NCBI RefSeq assembly: GCF_000092025.1
Contig: NC_003062.2
Span: forward strand, 370,001-434,000
Reading direction: 5' to 3'
From: Agrobacterium fabrum str. C58
GTDB taxonomy: Bacteria; Pseudomonadota; Alphaproteobacteria; Rhizobiales; Rhizobiaceae
DNA: 64,000 nucleotides
Numbering within the stretch: the stretch's first letter is position 1; every line of letters begins with the position of its first letter. Of the stretch, positions 54,029 to 63,149 are shown piece after piece. The position numbers and the translations under genes are program-made. Under the pieces are notes generated by a model, which was not told the DNA's origin, did not search any database, and was given only the letters and a program-made list of their open reading frames with translations.

Positions 54029-55228
54029 ATGGCCGAAGCCGCCGCGCCATTGTTCGATACGTTTGCAAGAGCCCCCCTGCGCTTTGAGCGAGGCGAGGGC
54101 GTCTGGCTTTTCACGGAAAGCGGCGAGCGATATCTGGATTTTGCGGCCGGCGTTGCGGTCAACTCGCTGGGCCACGCCCACCCGCACCTCGTGGAAGCGA
54201 TCAAGACCCAGGCCGAGAAGGTCTGGCACGTCTCCAACCTCTATGAAGTGCCCGGACAGGAAAAGCTTGCAAAGCGACTGACGGAAGCGACATTTGCGGA
54301 CAAGGTCTTTTTCACCAATTCCGGCGCGGAAGCGCTGGAATGCGCGATCAAGACCGCGCGCCGTTACCATTATTCCAAGGGACATCCGGAAAAGTTCCGC
54401 ATCATCACATTTGAAGGCGCCTTCCATGGCCGCACGCTGGCGACGATCGCCGCCGGCGGCCAGCAGAAATATCTCGAAGGTTTCGGTCCCAAGGTCGAAG
54501 GTTTTGACCAGGTGCCGTTCGGTGATGTCGATGCGCTGAAGGCTGCCATCACGGCCGAGACGGCCGCACTTCTGATCGAGCCCATTCAGGGCGAGGGCGG
54601 CATCCGCGCGCCGGCCAAGGAATTCCTGCAGCTGCTGCGGTCGCTTTGTGATGAGCACGACCTGCTCCTGATTTTCGATGAGGTCCAGACCGGCGTTGGC
54701 CGCACGGGCAAATTTTTTGCCTATGAGCAGACTGGTGTCGCGCCTGACATCATGGCGGTTGCCAAGGGTATCGGCGGCGGTTTCCCGCTCGGCGCGTGCC
54801 TTGCAACGGCGGATGCCGCTTCCGGCATGACGGCCGGCGTGCACGGCACCACCTATGGCGGCAATCCGCTGGCCATGGCGGTCGGCAATGCCGTGCTCGA
54901 CGTCGTTCTCGCTGACGGCTTTCTCGAAAAGGTCCGTGATGTCGCACTGGTTTTCCGCCAGGGGCTTGCCTCGCTGAAGGATCGTTATCCCGATGTCATC
55001 GAGGAAATTCGCGGCGAAGGCCTGCTGCTTGGCATCAAGGCCAGAGTTCCCTCGGGTGAGCTGCTGCAGGCCATGCGTGCGGAACATCTGCTCGGCGTAC
55101 CGGCGGGAGACAACGTCATCCGCCTTCTGCCGCCACTCGTTACGACGGCGGAAGAGGCTCGCGAAGGGTTGGCACGCGTGGAAGCGGCAGCCGCATCCCT
55201 GACCGCCAAGCAGGCGAAAATCGCCTGA
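54029..55228 (+). CDS. argD: Acetylornithine aminotransferase
   Basis: This 399-residue class III PLP aminotransferase converts N-acetylglutamate semialdehyde to acetylornithine. It shows [14 protein letters not shown], the [11 protein letters not shown] loop, [20 protein letters not shown] with the PLP-binding Asp and the catalytic Lys in [21 protein letters not shown] precedes the ATG. It leads the argD-argF-hslO operon. Confidence 0.96.
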   Translation: MAEAAAPLFDTFARAPLRFERGEGVWLFTESGERYLDFAAGVAVNSLGHAHPHLVEAIKTQAEKVWHVSNLYEVPGQEKLAKRLTEATFADKVFFTNSGAEALECAIKTARRYHYSKGHPEKFRIITFEGAFHGRTLATIAAGGQQKYLEGFGPKVEGFDQVPFGDVDALKAAITAETAALLIEPIQGEGGIRAPAKEFLQLLRSLCDEHDLLLIFDEVQTGVGRTGKFFAYEQTGVAPDIMAVAKGIGGGFPLGACLATADAASGMTAGVHGTTYGGNPLAMAVGNAVLDVVLADGFLEKVRDVALVFRQGLASLKDRYPDVIEEIRGEGLLLGIKARVPSGELLQAMRAEHLLGVPAGDNVIRLLPPLVTTAEEAREGLARVEAAAASLTAKQAKIA

Positions 55229-55284
55229 GGAAACAATAAAAGCGGGCCTCTTCCTGGAGGCTCGCGAGCATGGGATAGTTTGAA

Positions 55285-56202
55285 ATGGCTTCACCTAAAC
55301 ATTTTCTCGACCTGTCGGCCGTTGGCCCGCAGGACCTGCGGACAATTCTTGACGATGCGCGCGCGCGCAAGGTCGCCACGAAGGCGGGAACGGCGGAAAA
55401 GCCGCTGGCCGGCAAGATGCTGGCCATGATCTTCGAAAAGCCGTCCACCCGCACCCGCGTTTCCTTCGATGTGGGCATGCGCCAGCTCGGCGGCGAGACC
55501 CTTTTCCTGTCGGGCACTGAAATGCAGCTCGGTCGTGCGGAAACGATCGGCGATACCGCCAAGGTGCTGTCGCGTTATGTGGATGCCATCATGATCCGTA
55601 CCACGGATCATTCGCGCCTGCTCGAGCTTGCCGAACACGCGACGGTGCCTGTTATCAACGGCCTGACCGATGATACCCATCCCTGCCAGATCATGGCCGA
55701 CATCATGACGTTCGAGGAACATCGTGGTCCGGTCAAAGGCAAGACCATTGCCTGGACGGGCGACGGCAACAACGTGCTGCACTCTTTCGTCGAGGGCTCC
55801 GCACGTTTCGGTTACCGCATGACGATGGCGGTGCCGATGGGTTCCGAACCGCATGACAAGTTCATGAACTGGGCCCGCAACAATGGCGGCGAGATCGCGC
55901 TGTATCATGATGCGGACAAGGCGGTCGCGGGTGCGGATTGTGTCGTCACCGATACCTGGGTGTCCATGAACCAGGAGCACAAGGCGCGCGGCCACAACAT
56001 CTTCCAGCCCTATCAGGTCAATGAGGCCCTGATGGCCAAGGCGCAGAAGGACGCGCTGTTCATGCACTGCCTGCCGGCGCATCGCGGTGAAGAAGTGACG
56101 GACGCCGTGATCGACGGCCCGCAATCGGTGGTCTTCGATGAGGCGGAGAACCGTCTCCACGCGCAGAAATCCGTCATCGCATGGTGCATGGGCGTGATCT
56201 GA
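55285..56202 (+). CDS. argF: Ornithine carbamoyltransferase
   Basis: This 305-residue enzyme makes citrulline from ornithine and carbamoyl phosphate. It has the carbamoyl-phosphate motif [15 protein letters not shown] (S-T-R-T), the [28 protein letters not shown] region (landmark HPCQ) and the catalytic [10 protein letters not shown]. It follows argD by 56 bases. Confidence 0.97.
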   Translation: MASPKHFLDLSAVGPQDLRTILDDARARKVATKAGTAEKPLAGKMLAMIFEKPSTRTRVSFDVGMRQLGGETLFLSGTEMQLGRAETIGDTAKVLSRYVDAIMIRTTDHSRLLELAEHATVPVINGLTDDTHPCQIMADIMTFEEHRGPVKGKTIAWTGDGNNVLHSFVEGSARFGYRMTMAVPMGSEPHDKFMNWARNNGGEIALYHDADKAVAGADCVVTDTWVSMNQEHKARGHNIFQPYQVNEALMAKAQKDALFMHCLPAHRGEEVTDAVIDGPQSVVFDEAENRLHAQKSVIAWCMGVI

Positions 56203-56438
56203 GAAATTCACCCGTCCTGATCGTCTTCGGGCCGGGTGCTTGAACTGACACGCATCGATTACCATCTGTGGGGCTTCGAAGAGACGCGTCGGTTTGCTGG
56301 CGGGCCATCATCACAATTGCACGTTTTTCTCCGGAGGCGGTTTCGCTTCCCGGGTCTCTGTGCGACAAGCAAAAACCACATTTGAAAGCCGGACTTTTGG
56401 ACGGTAGCGGCGCCACGGCTGCGCCAAGGAGTATCAAC

Positions 56439-57428
56439 ATGGCAGATGTAACGGTTGAACTGGACGATCTCAATTTTGCTGGCGACGACAAGGTTGTGCC
56501 TTTTCAGGTCGAAGGTCTGGATGTACGCGGCCGCGGCGTGCAGGTCGGGCCGCTGCTGAACGCCATCCTCGAACGGCATGACTATCCCGCCGTGGTTGCC
56601 CGCTTGCTGGCGGAAGCGACGGTCCTCACGGCGCTGATCGGCACCTCGCTCAAGTTTTCCGGCAAGCTGACCGTCCAGACCAAGGGCGACGGCCCGGTTG
56701 ACCTGCTGGTCGCGGATTTCTCCGCGCCGGACAGCATGCGCGCTTACGCCCGTTTTGATGAGGAGCGGCTGGCGGAAGCGGTTGCGGCCGGTGAAACCTC
56801 GCCGGAGCAATTGCTGGGCAATGGTATTCTCGCCTTCACCATCGATCAGGGCGCGGGCATGCAGCCCTATCAGGGTATCGTGCCGCTCGATGGCTCCTCG
56901 CTGGAAGACATTGCCGGGGTCTATTTCCGCCAGTCGGAACAGCTTCCCACCCGCGTGCGCCTTGGCGTCGCGGAGTTCTTCGACCGCGACAGTGAAGGCA
57001 AGCCGCGCCACGGCTGGCGTGCAGGTGGCTTGATCGCGCAGTTCCTGCCGCAGGCCCCCGAGCGGTTGCGCATGCGCGATCTGCATGGTGGCGATGGTGA
57101 CGAAGGTGGCCACGAGGTGCAGGAGGACGATGCCTGGACCGAAGCCGTGACGCTGCTGAACACGATCGATACCGATGAGCTGACCGATCCGCAGGTGCCG
57201 GTGGAACGCCTGCTCTACAGGCTTTTCCACGAAAGCGGCGTGCGCATCTATGATCCGCAGGCCATTTTCGACCGTTGCAGCTGCTCGCGAGACAAGATCA
57301 AGGGTGTGCTCTCCGGCTTCACCGCCGAGGAGATCAAGGCGAGCGAGGAAGACGGCGCCATCGCCGTAACCTGCGAGTTCTGCTCCACCACCTATCGCTA
57401 CGATGTCAGCGAATTTGAGAATGCCTGA
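56439..57428 (+). CDS. hslO: Redox-regulated chaperone Hsp33
   Basis: This 329-residue chaperone has the N-terminal Hsp33 domain and the C-terminal zinc switch CSCSRDKIKG followed 32 residues later by CEFC. Zinc leaves and disulfides form on oxidation, which activates chaperone function. AAGGAG lies 7 bases before the ATG at 56439. In rhizobia hslO often follows argF, as here. Its last codons and stop are part of an 18-bp direct duplication. Confidence 0.95.
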   Translation: MADVTVELDDLNFAGDDKVVPFQVEGLDVRGRGVQVGPLLNAILERHDYPAVVARLLAEATVLTALIGTSLKFSGKLTVQTKGDGPVDLLVADFSAPDSMRAYARFDEERLAEAVAAGETSPEQLLGNGILAFTIDQGAGMQPYQGIVPLDGSSLEDIAGVYFRQSEQLPTRVRLGVAEFFDRDSEGKPRHGWRAGGLIAQFLPQAPERLRMRDLHGGDGDEGGHEVQEDDAWTEAVTLLNTIDTDELTDPQVPVERLLYRLFHESGVRIYDPQAIFDRCSCSRDKIKGVLSGFTAEEIKASEEDGAIAVTCEFCSTTYRYDVSEFENA

Positions 57429-57450
57429 ATCTTTTGAGAATGCCTGAATC
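57414..57450 (+). repeat. 18-bp direct duplication across the hslO stop codon
   Basis: TTTGAGAATGCCTGAATC occurs at 57414-57431 and again at 57433-57450, separated by one T. The first copy includes the hslO stop TGA (57426-57428), and the second copy lies outside the gene. Confidence 0.95.
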
Positions 57451-57453
57451 GAA

Positions 57454-57483
57454 AGTCGCGCTCTAACAGGCGCGGCTTTTCCT
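57454..57483 (+). terminator. Terminator of the argD-argF-hslO operon
   Basis: AGTCGCGC (57454-57461) pairs with GCGCGGCT (57470-57477, one G-T pair) around an 8-base loop, followed by TTTTCC. Confidence 0.8.
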
Positions 57484-57500
57484 TTGCCGGGCGGATGTCG

Positions 57501-57893
57501 TCAGTTCAGGACGCGCATCAGGCCGGGTGAATCCAGCGAAAAGGCGGGTATGGTGACATTGAACACCTCGCCATTTTCCGTTTCCATCTCATAATGGCCG
57601 AACATCAGGCCTGAAGGCGTATCCAGCGGGCAGCCCGAGGAATATTCATAGCTGTCGCCTGGTTTGAGCTGCGGCTGTTCACCCACGACGCCCGGCCCGT
57701 AGACCTCGTCCACCTGTCCGTTCTGATCGGTGATATGCCAATAACGGTTGACGAGTTTTACGGGGACATCGGAATTGTTCGCGATCACGACTTTATAGCC
57801 CCAGACGTAACGATCGTCATCCGGGTCGGATTGTTCCTCGAGATAATACGGATCGACCGTCACCTCGATATCCCTTGTCAGAGCACGATACAT
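57501..57893 (-). CDS. apaG: ApaG-family protein
   Basis: This 130-residue beta-sandwich protein has the ApaG pattern: [60 protein letters not shown] and [10 protein letters not shown]. Bacterial ApaG proteins are linked to diadenosine tetraphosphate and to Co/Mg resistance, but biochemistry is unclear. GAGGT lies 9 bases before the ATG at 57893; the GTG at 57902 would directly abut it. Confidence 0.95.
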   Translation of the reverse strand: MYRALTRDIEVTVDPYYLEEQSDPDDDRYVWGYKVVIANNSDVPVKLVNRYWHITDQNGQVDEVYGPGVVGEQPQLKPGDSYEYSSGCPLDTPSGLMFGHYEMETENGEVFNVTIPAFSLDSPGLMRVLN

Positions 57894-58078
57894 ACGCGCC
57901 ACACCTCAATATTATGCCTGCCGCCACATCCTACACTATAGGCTCTGGCTATCGTCAAGAAAATGAATGACTTGACGGGCAGGAGGCATCTCCTGTTGCG
58001 CTGTTTTCCAGCGTTAGGGATAACAATAAAGGTAAATATGGGTTGCTTGTTGCGGACTTTTGCGGCCGATCAGGCAAA

Positions 58079-58108
58079 CCATGGCCCGACACCTGGGTCG
58101 GGCCATGG
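58079..58108. repeat. 12-bp perfect inverted repeat behind metZ
   Basis: CCATGGCCCGAC (58079-58090) and GTCGGGCCATGG (58097-58108) flank a 6-base loop 19 bases behind the metZ stop. There is no T-tract, so it may be a Rho-aided terminator or transcript-end stabiliser. Confidence 0.7.
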
Positions 58109-58127
58109 CGATTTGCCGATTGAATTT

Positions 58128-59312
58128 TCAGGCGGAAACGGCCGCAAGACCCTTTGCGAGATCTTCCAGCAGATCGTCGGTATCCTCGATGCCGCAGGAA
58201 AGGCGCAGGGTGCCTCCGGAAATGCCGAGTTCGGCACGCGCCTCGTCGGAGAGGTTCTTGTGTGTCGTCGTACCGGGATGGGTGATGAGGCTCTTGGCAT
58301 CGCCGAGATTGTTGGAAATCTTCACGATCTCAAGCGCGTTCTGCAACTTGAAGGCTGCGTCCTTGCCGCCCTTCAGTTCGAAGGCCACCAAAGTGGAGCC
58401 TCCGGACATCTGCCGTGCGATGATATCCGCCTGCGGATGATCGGCGCGGCCGGGATAGATGACCTTGGCGACCTTGCCGCTATCGGCGAGGAAATCGGCG
58501 ATCTTCGCGGCATTCTCCGTCTGCTGCTTGACGCGAAGCGGCAGGGTCTCGATGCCCTTCAGAAGCGTCCAGGCGTTGAACGGCGACATGGCCGGGCCCG
58601 TATGGCGGAAATAGTCCTGCAGCTCTTCTTCGATCCACTTCTTGTCGGAGAGGATCACGCCACCCAGGCAGCGGCCCTGGCCGTCAATATGTTTGGTGGC
58701 CGAATAAACCACGATATGGGCGCCGAGTTCGAGCGGCTTCTGGAAAAGCGGCGTCGCAAAGACGTTATCGACCACCACTTTCGCGCCGATCTGGTTGGCG
58801 AGCTTCGCCACACCGGCAATATCAACCACTTCGAGCGTCGGGTTGGTCGGGCTTTCAAGGAAGAACAGCTTGGTGTTCGGCTGGATCGCCTTTTCCCAAT
58901 TGTCGAGATCACGTCCGTCGATCAGCGTGCATTCGATGCCGTATTTCGGTGCGAGCGTTTCCACCACCCAGCGGCAGGAGCCGAAAAGGGCTCGTGCGGC
59001 AACGATGTGATCGCCGGCGCGCAGCTGGCACATGATGGCGGCGGTGACGGCGGCCATGCCGGAGGCAAGCGCGCGCGCGTCTTCCGCGCCTTCCAGCAGG
59101 CACATGCGCTTTTCGAACATGTCATTGGTCGGGCTGGCGTAGCGGGCGTAGATGAAGCCATCCGTTTCGCCCTTGAAGCGGGCTTCGGCGGCTTCGGAGT
59201 TTTCGTAAACGAAACCCTGGGTCAGATAGATCGCTTCCGACGTTTCACCATAGGGTGAGCGTAGCGTACCGCCGTGAACGAGCTGGGTTGCCGGGCGCCA
59301 TTTATTGCTCAT
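58128..59312 (-). CDS. metZ: O-succinylhomoserine sulfhydrylase
   Basis: This 394-residue PLP enzyme of the Cys/Met metabolism family forms homocysteine from O-succinylhomoserine and sulfide. It shows YARYASPTNDMFEKRMCLLEG, the PLP phosphate region ALASGMAAVTAAIM, ESPTNPTLEVVDI and the Schiff-base Lys in VVYSATKHIDGQGR. The gene is controlled by a SAM-II riboswitch, as expected for a methionine-synthesis gene that should shut off when SAM is abundant. Confidence 0.95.
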   Translation of the reverse strand: MSNKWRPATQLVHGGTLRSPYGETSEAIYLTQGFVYENSEAAEARFKGETDGFIYARYASPTNDMFEKRMCLLEGAEDARALASGMAAVTAAIMCQLRAGDHIVAARALFGSCRWVVETLAPKYGIECTLIDGRDLDNWEKAIQPNTKLFFLESPTNPTLEVVDIAGVAKLANQIGAKVVVDNVFATPLFQKPLELGAHIVVYSATKHIDGQGRCLGGVILSDKKWIEEELQDYFRHTGPAMSPFNAWTLLKGIETLPLRVKQQTENAAKIADFLADSGKVAKVIYPGRADHPQADIIARQMSGGSTLVAFELKGGKDAAFKLQNALEIVKISNNLGDAKSLITHPGTTTHKNLSDEARAELGISGGTLRLSCGIEDTDDLLEDLAKGLAAVSA

Positions 59313-59327
59313 GTGATCACCTTCAAA

Positions 59328-59359
59328 ACAAAAAAACCGGCCGCAAAAGCAGACCGGTT
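59328..59359 (-). terminator. Riboswitch-controlled terminator of metZ
   Basis: Minus-strand AACCGGTCTGC pairs with GCGGCCGGTT (one bulge), with loop TTTT and an adjacent T-run (plus A-run 59328-59336). Its left arm CCGGTC competes with the pseudoknot partner GACCGG (59368-59373), giving an on/off switch. Confidence 0.85.
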
Positions 59360-59370
59360 CCTAGCACCCG

Positions 59371-59427
59371 GTCTTTTTAGCCACTTGTTTAACGTGGCTG
59401 CAAGCCGACCGGCCAAATCACCACGGG
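59371..59427 (-). promoter_or_regulatory. SAM-II riboswitch aptamer before metZ
   Basis: Minus-strand RNA carries the SAM-II elements in order: CGTGGTGATTTGG, CTTGCAGCCACGTTAAAC and GTGGCTAAAAAGACC. AGCCAC pairs with GTGGCT, and the loop CCGGTC (59412-59407) can pair with GACCGG at 59373-59368 to make the H-type pseudoknot typical of this class. SAM-II was first described in alphaproteobacteria upstream of met genes. Confidence 0.9.
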
Positions 59428-59507
59428 ATAAGCTTGCCATACTGCCGTTACCGGCTTGCGTCAATGCTTTCCTTTTGGTTTTGTCGCCGTAAAAAGGAAT
59501 GATGACC

Positions 59508-60620
59508 ATGACGAGAACCACGGGGACGAGAACCACGGGCATTTTGGCGGATGGCGCAATCCGGGCGCTGTTTGCGGGCGACAAGCTGAAAAGCGAGGCC
59601 GATCTCGATGTCGACCAGGTGCAGCCCGCCAGCCTCGATCTGCGGCTCGGCTCGAAAGCTTACCGCGTCCGCGCCAGCTTCATGCCTGGCCCCGGAACCC
59701 GCGTCATCGACAAGCTCAACCGCTTCAGCCTGCACGAGGTCGATCTCAGCCAGGGTGCGGTGCTGGAAACCGGCTGTGTCTATATCGTTCCCTTGATGGA
59801 AAGCCTTGCTCTGCCGGCGGACATGTCGGCCTCAGCCAATCCGAAAAGCTCGACCGGCCGGCTTGATATATTCACCCGCGTGATGACCGACAATGCCCAG
59901 GAATTTGACAAGATTCCGGCTGGCTATACTGGTCCGCTTTATCTGGAAATCAGCCCGCGCACTTTCCCCATCGTGGTGCGCCGCGGCTCGCGCCTGTCGC
60001 AGATTCGCTTCCGCATCGGCCACGCACTTCTCAATGAAAGTGAAGTGCTGAAGCTGCACGAGACGGAAACGCTGGTAGCTAGCGAAAACCCGAACGTGAC
60101 GGGCGGCGGCATTGCGCTGTCGATCGACCTCAAGGGTTTCGGTGAGAACGGGCTGATCGGTTACCGCGGCAAACATCATACGGCGGTGGTGGATGTCGAC
60201 AAGAAGGCCCAGCACGATGTCCTCGATTTCTGGGAACCGCTCTTCGCGCGCGGGCGTGCGGAACTGATCCTCGATCCGGATGAATTCTATATCCTCGTTT
60301 CACGCGAAGCCGTGCATGTGCCACCGCTTTATGCAGCCGAAATGACGCCTTTCGACCCGTTGGTGGGCGAATTCCGCGTGCATTACGCCGGTTTCTTCGA
60401 TCCTGGCTTCGGCCATGCGCAGGCCGGCGGCACCGGCAGCCGCGCCGTACTTGAAGTCCGCAGCCACGAGGTGCCCTTCATCCTGGAACACGGCCAGATC
60501 GTCGGCCGGCTGGTTTACGAACACATGCTGGAAAAACCGGAAGGCCTCTATGGCACCGGCCTCGGCTCAAACTATCAGGCGCAGGGGCTGAAGCTCTCCA
60601 AACATTTCCGCGCCGAATAA
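59508..60620 (+). CDS. Two-domain dCTP deaminase-like protein (Dcd family, long form)
   Basis: This 370-residue protein contains two Dcd/dUTPase-like beta domains. The first has QPASLDLRLGSKAYRVR and the MSASANPKSSTGRLDIF loop. The second has SIDLKGFGENGLIGYRG and ends with the Dcd tail YEHMLEKPEGLYGTGLGSNYQAQGLKLSKHF region. Alphaproteobacteria often carry this long form, annotated as 2'-deoxycytidine 5'-triphosphate deaminase. It would supply dUMP for thymidylate synthesis. AAGGA lies 9 bases before ATG 59508; ATGs at 59499 and 59502 are closer and less likely. Catalytic residues in each half were not verified. Confidence 0.85.
   Translation: MTRTTGTRTTGILADGAIRALFAGDKLKSEADLDVDQVQPASLDLRLGSKAYRVRASFMPGPGTRVIDKLNRFSLHEVDLSQGAVLETGCVYIVPLMESLALPADMSASANPKSSTGRLDIFTRVMTDNAQEFDKIPAGYTGPLYLEISPRTFPIVVRRGSRLSQIRFRIGHALLNESEVLKLHETETLVASENPNVTGGGIALSIDLKGFGENGLIGYRGKHHTAVVDVDKKAQHDVLDFWEPLFARGRAELILDPDEFYILVSREAVHVPPLYAAEMTPFDPLVGEFRVHYAGFFDPGFGHAQAGGTGSRAVLEVRSHEVPFILEHGQIVGRLVYEHMLEKPEGLYGTGLGSNYQAQGLKLSKHFRAE
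59511..59540 (+). repeat. Tandem 15-bp duplication in the dcd-like N-terminus
   Basis: ACGAGAACCACGGGG (59511-59525) is repeated as ACGAGAACCACGGGC (59526-59540), giving the peptide TRTTG-TRTTG at residues 2-11. This is before the conserved domain, so it is tolerated. Confidence 0.93.
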
Positions 60621-60676
60621 TGAACCCCGGCGGGCCGCTTGACACCCGCCGCGAACTGTCCGATGTCTTAGCCTGC

Positions 60677-60750
60677 GCGGGTGTAGCTCAATGGTAGAGC
60701 AGCAGCTTCCCAAGCTGAATACGAGGGTTCGATTCCCTTCACCCGCTCCA
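60677..60750 (+). tRNA. tRNA-Gly (anticodon CCC)
   Basis: Acceptor GCGGGTG pairs with CACCCGC, D-arm GCTC/GAGC, anticodon loop TTCCCAA, T-loop TTCGATT, and an encoded CCA at 60748-60750. It marks the left boundary of an AT-richer region and is a plausible integration site. Confidence 0.97.
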
Positions 60751-61013
60751 CCTTATTTCTCAGGGCTTCTAGCCGATTATGATTGTTGAAGAAGCTGCGA
60801 ATTTTACAGGTTGTTTTACACACGGTGTTCACCGTTTGACCTCTTTACCTATTGTCTTTGTGCTTCGATGGTAGGTTTTAAGTAGTGTAAATTGGCTTCG
60901 AAATCTCTTTTCAAACATGCCCATAAAGGTTCGGTAAATGTGGCCAGCGCTTGCAAGGTGCCTTGTTCCCAAATAGACAATCCAGATGTTGAATGCAGAG
61001 ACTGGAGAGTGAC
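60751..61013. other. AT-rich leader between tRNA-Gly and the helicase gene
   Basis: This 263-base region is clearly lower in GC than the rest of the window. It contains the palindrome ACGGTG-TT-CACCGT (60822-60835) directly followed by TTGACC, a possible operator and -35. I could not find a good -10. A repeat of the tRNA 3' end was not seen here. Confidence 0.5.
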
Positions 61014-63149
61014 GTGGCTGAGATTATCTACGGCGATCAGCATGTGTCGATGGCGCAACGCCAGCTCGTTGAAGTTTTTGGCGCGGGCAACGTACCGGGC
61101 ACTCTGTATCTCGGTTACCCAATACTACTGAACGCACAGGGCAACGTTAAGGTTGACGCGCTCTATGTGTCTCCCTTTCACGGAGTTTGGGCATTCGATT
61201 TGGAGCACGGGAACAATGACCCGGGGAAACAGGAGGAGTTCGAAGAAATCGAATCCTCTACCGAGCGTCTCTACAACGCACTTCATTCAAAACTATTGGA
61301 GGACGATGGCCTCGTTAAGCGCTCCAAGCTACAGGTGCCTGTCAACGTCATAACGCTATCAGTAGATCAATCTTTTGATGACGAATACGTACGCTTTCTA
61401 ACTATCGACCAAGTTAATAGCGCACTGCAGCAAGGTGTCGAGATTCCCCGAGCGTATTATGAGCGCCTGTGCTCGGTAATCGAGCGAACAGCAACTATCC
61501 GACCTAAAAAACAAAGGGCGGCTGTCAGCAAAACCGGATCGCGTGGAGCGATAATCAAAGAGATCGAAAAGAAAATTGCTAACCTCGATGCTTTTCAGAA
61601 AAAGGCTGCGATAGAAATTCCGTCCGGCGTTCAGCGCATTCGTGGCTTAGCAGGTTCCGGTAAGACCATCGTACTGGCATTGAAGGCTGCTTTTTTACAC
61701 ACGAAAAACCCCGACTGGCAGATTGTAATAACCTTTCAGACTAGAACTCTTTATCAGCAATTCCGCAGGCTAGTGCGTCAGTTCTGTTTTGAGTTCTCGA
61801 AAAGCGAACCTGACTGGTCCAAGCTTTTAGTGATGCATGCTTGGGGTGGCGCGACGACACCGGGCCTCTACACCAGCTTCGCGGAAGCTGCATCGCTTAA
61901 AAAAATGACGTTCTCTGAGGCGTCCAGCAAATATGGTCAGAATGGCGCATTTAGAGGGGCGTGCAGCGAATTGCTACAGGCATCGAAAGCTGGTGGCGAG
62001 ATTCGTCCAATTTACGATGTAATTCTTATAGACGAAGCCCAAGATTTCCCCGCAGAGTTTTTTGAACTGGTTTTTCTATATACGAAAGACCCCAAGCGAA
62101 TCGTATACGCCTACGATGAACTTCAAAACCTGTCTGACTTCGACATGCTCCCGGCAGAGAGCCTATTTGGCGTTCGGCCAGATGGCACACCGAACGTTGA
62201 ATTGCGAAACGAACCCGGCAGGGCAAGAAGCGATATTGTCTTGCCGATATGCTATAGAAACTCGCCTTGGAATCTGACAGCCGCACACGGCCTCGGTTTC
62301 GGTACGGCGCGCGAACAAGCACCGAATGAACCGAGCAACCTTATCCAACTCTTCGATGGATCTGAACTCTGGACCGATATTGGCTATTCTATAGTGCAGG
62401 GCCCGCTGACGGCTGGATCGCATGTCCGGCTCCGTCGTGATGAGGCTTCGACACCGGCATTTTTTTCCGAGCTTTTGAGTCCAGAGGAAAGCTTGAGGTT
62501 CATTCAGTTCGACACATTGGGGGATGAGGTTGAATGGGTCGCTAACCAGATCGCCTCGAATGTAAATGAAGATGAGCTTGAACTTGATGATATCCTAGTT
62601 GTCATACCCGATCCGTACACTTCGCGATCGATCGGTGGAAAGCTTATAAAGAGTTTAGGTGCCCGAGGAATTGGGGGGCATCTCGTCGGCGTGACCAGTT
62701 CGCTTGATGAGGTTTTCACCTCCAACAGCGTGGCGATAACGTCGATCTACAGAGCAAAAGGCAATGAAGCCCCTTTTGTCTACGTCTTAGGTGCTGAGTC
62801 GTGTTCTCAGGGCTTCGGCCTAGCGCGGAAGAGAAATATGCTCTTCACAGCTATGACGCGCTCGAGAGCTTGGGTGAGGGTCACGGGGACTGGTCCTTCA
62901 ATGGCTAACCTAATCGCGGAATTCAACCGAATCCGGCAATCGAACTTCGAACTGAATTTCATTTATCCAACCCAAGAGGACCTGAAGAAAATACGGCTTC
63001 TGCATAGAGACCGGCCGCAGGACGAGATCGATGGTCTTCGTCAAGACCAAGCAGCAGTTGAGAGAATTTTGTTGCTACTAAAGAGCGGGCAAATCAGCGC
63101 ATCATCATTGTCCCCTGAAATACAAGCGGTCTTCCGGAACATCCAATAA
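61014..63149 (+). CDS. UvrD-like SF1 helicase with N-terminal nuclease-like domain
   Basis: About 711 residues. The first 180 include VDALYVSPFHGVWAFDLEHG, which resembles the NERD/PD-(D/E)xK core but with D-L-E in place of D/E-x-K. Then come all SF1A helicase motifs: I GLAGSGKT, II ILIDEAQDF, III IVYAYDELQ, IV LPICYRNSPW, V ITSIYRAKGNEAPFVYVLG and VI NMLFTAMTRSRAWV. It should be a DNA-dependent ATPase, probably a translocase. GTG 61014 follows GGAG by 6 bases; ATG 60993 is an alternative without a site. The stop overlaps the next ATG by one base. Function is unknown; a phage-defence role is inferred from composition and context. Confidence 0.8.
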   Translation: MAEIIYGDQHVSMAQRQLVEVFGAGNVPGTLYLGYPILLNAQGNVKVDALYVSPFHGVWAFDLEHGNNDPGKQEEFEEIESSTERLYNALHSKLLEDDGLVKRSKLQVPVNVITLSVDQSFDDEYVRFLTIDQVNSALQQGVEIPRAYYERLCSVIERTATIRPKKQRAAVSKTGSRGAIIKEIEKKIANLDAFQKKAAIEIPSGVQRIRGLAGSGKTIVLALKAAFLHTKNPDWQIVITFQTRTLYQQFRRLVRQFCFEFSKSEPDWSKLLVMHAWGGATTPGLYTSFAEAASLKKMTFSEASSKYGQNGAFRGACSELLQASKAGGEIRPIYDVILIDEAQDFPAEFFELVFLYTKDPKRIVYAYDELQNLSDFDMLPAESLFGVRPDGTPNVELRNEPGRARSDIVLPICYRNSPWNLTAAHGLGFGTAREQAPNEPSNLIQLFDGSELWTDIGYSIVQGPLTAGSHVRLRRDEASTPAFFSELLSPEESLRFIQFDTLGDEVEWVANQIASNVNEDELELDDILVVIPDPYTSRSIGGKLIKSLGARGIGGHLVGVTSSLDEVFTSNSVAITSIYRAKGNEAPFVYVLGAESCSQGFGLARKRNMLFTAMTRSRAWVRVTGTGPSMANLIAEFNRIRQSNFELNFIYPTQEDLKKIRLLHRDRPQDEIDGLRQDQAAVERILLLLKSGQISASSLSPEIQAVFRNIQ

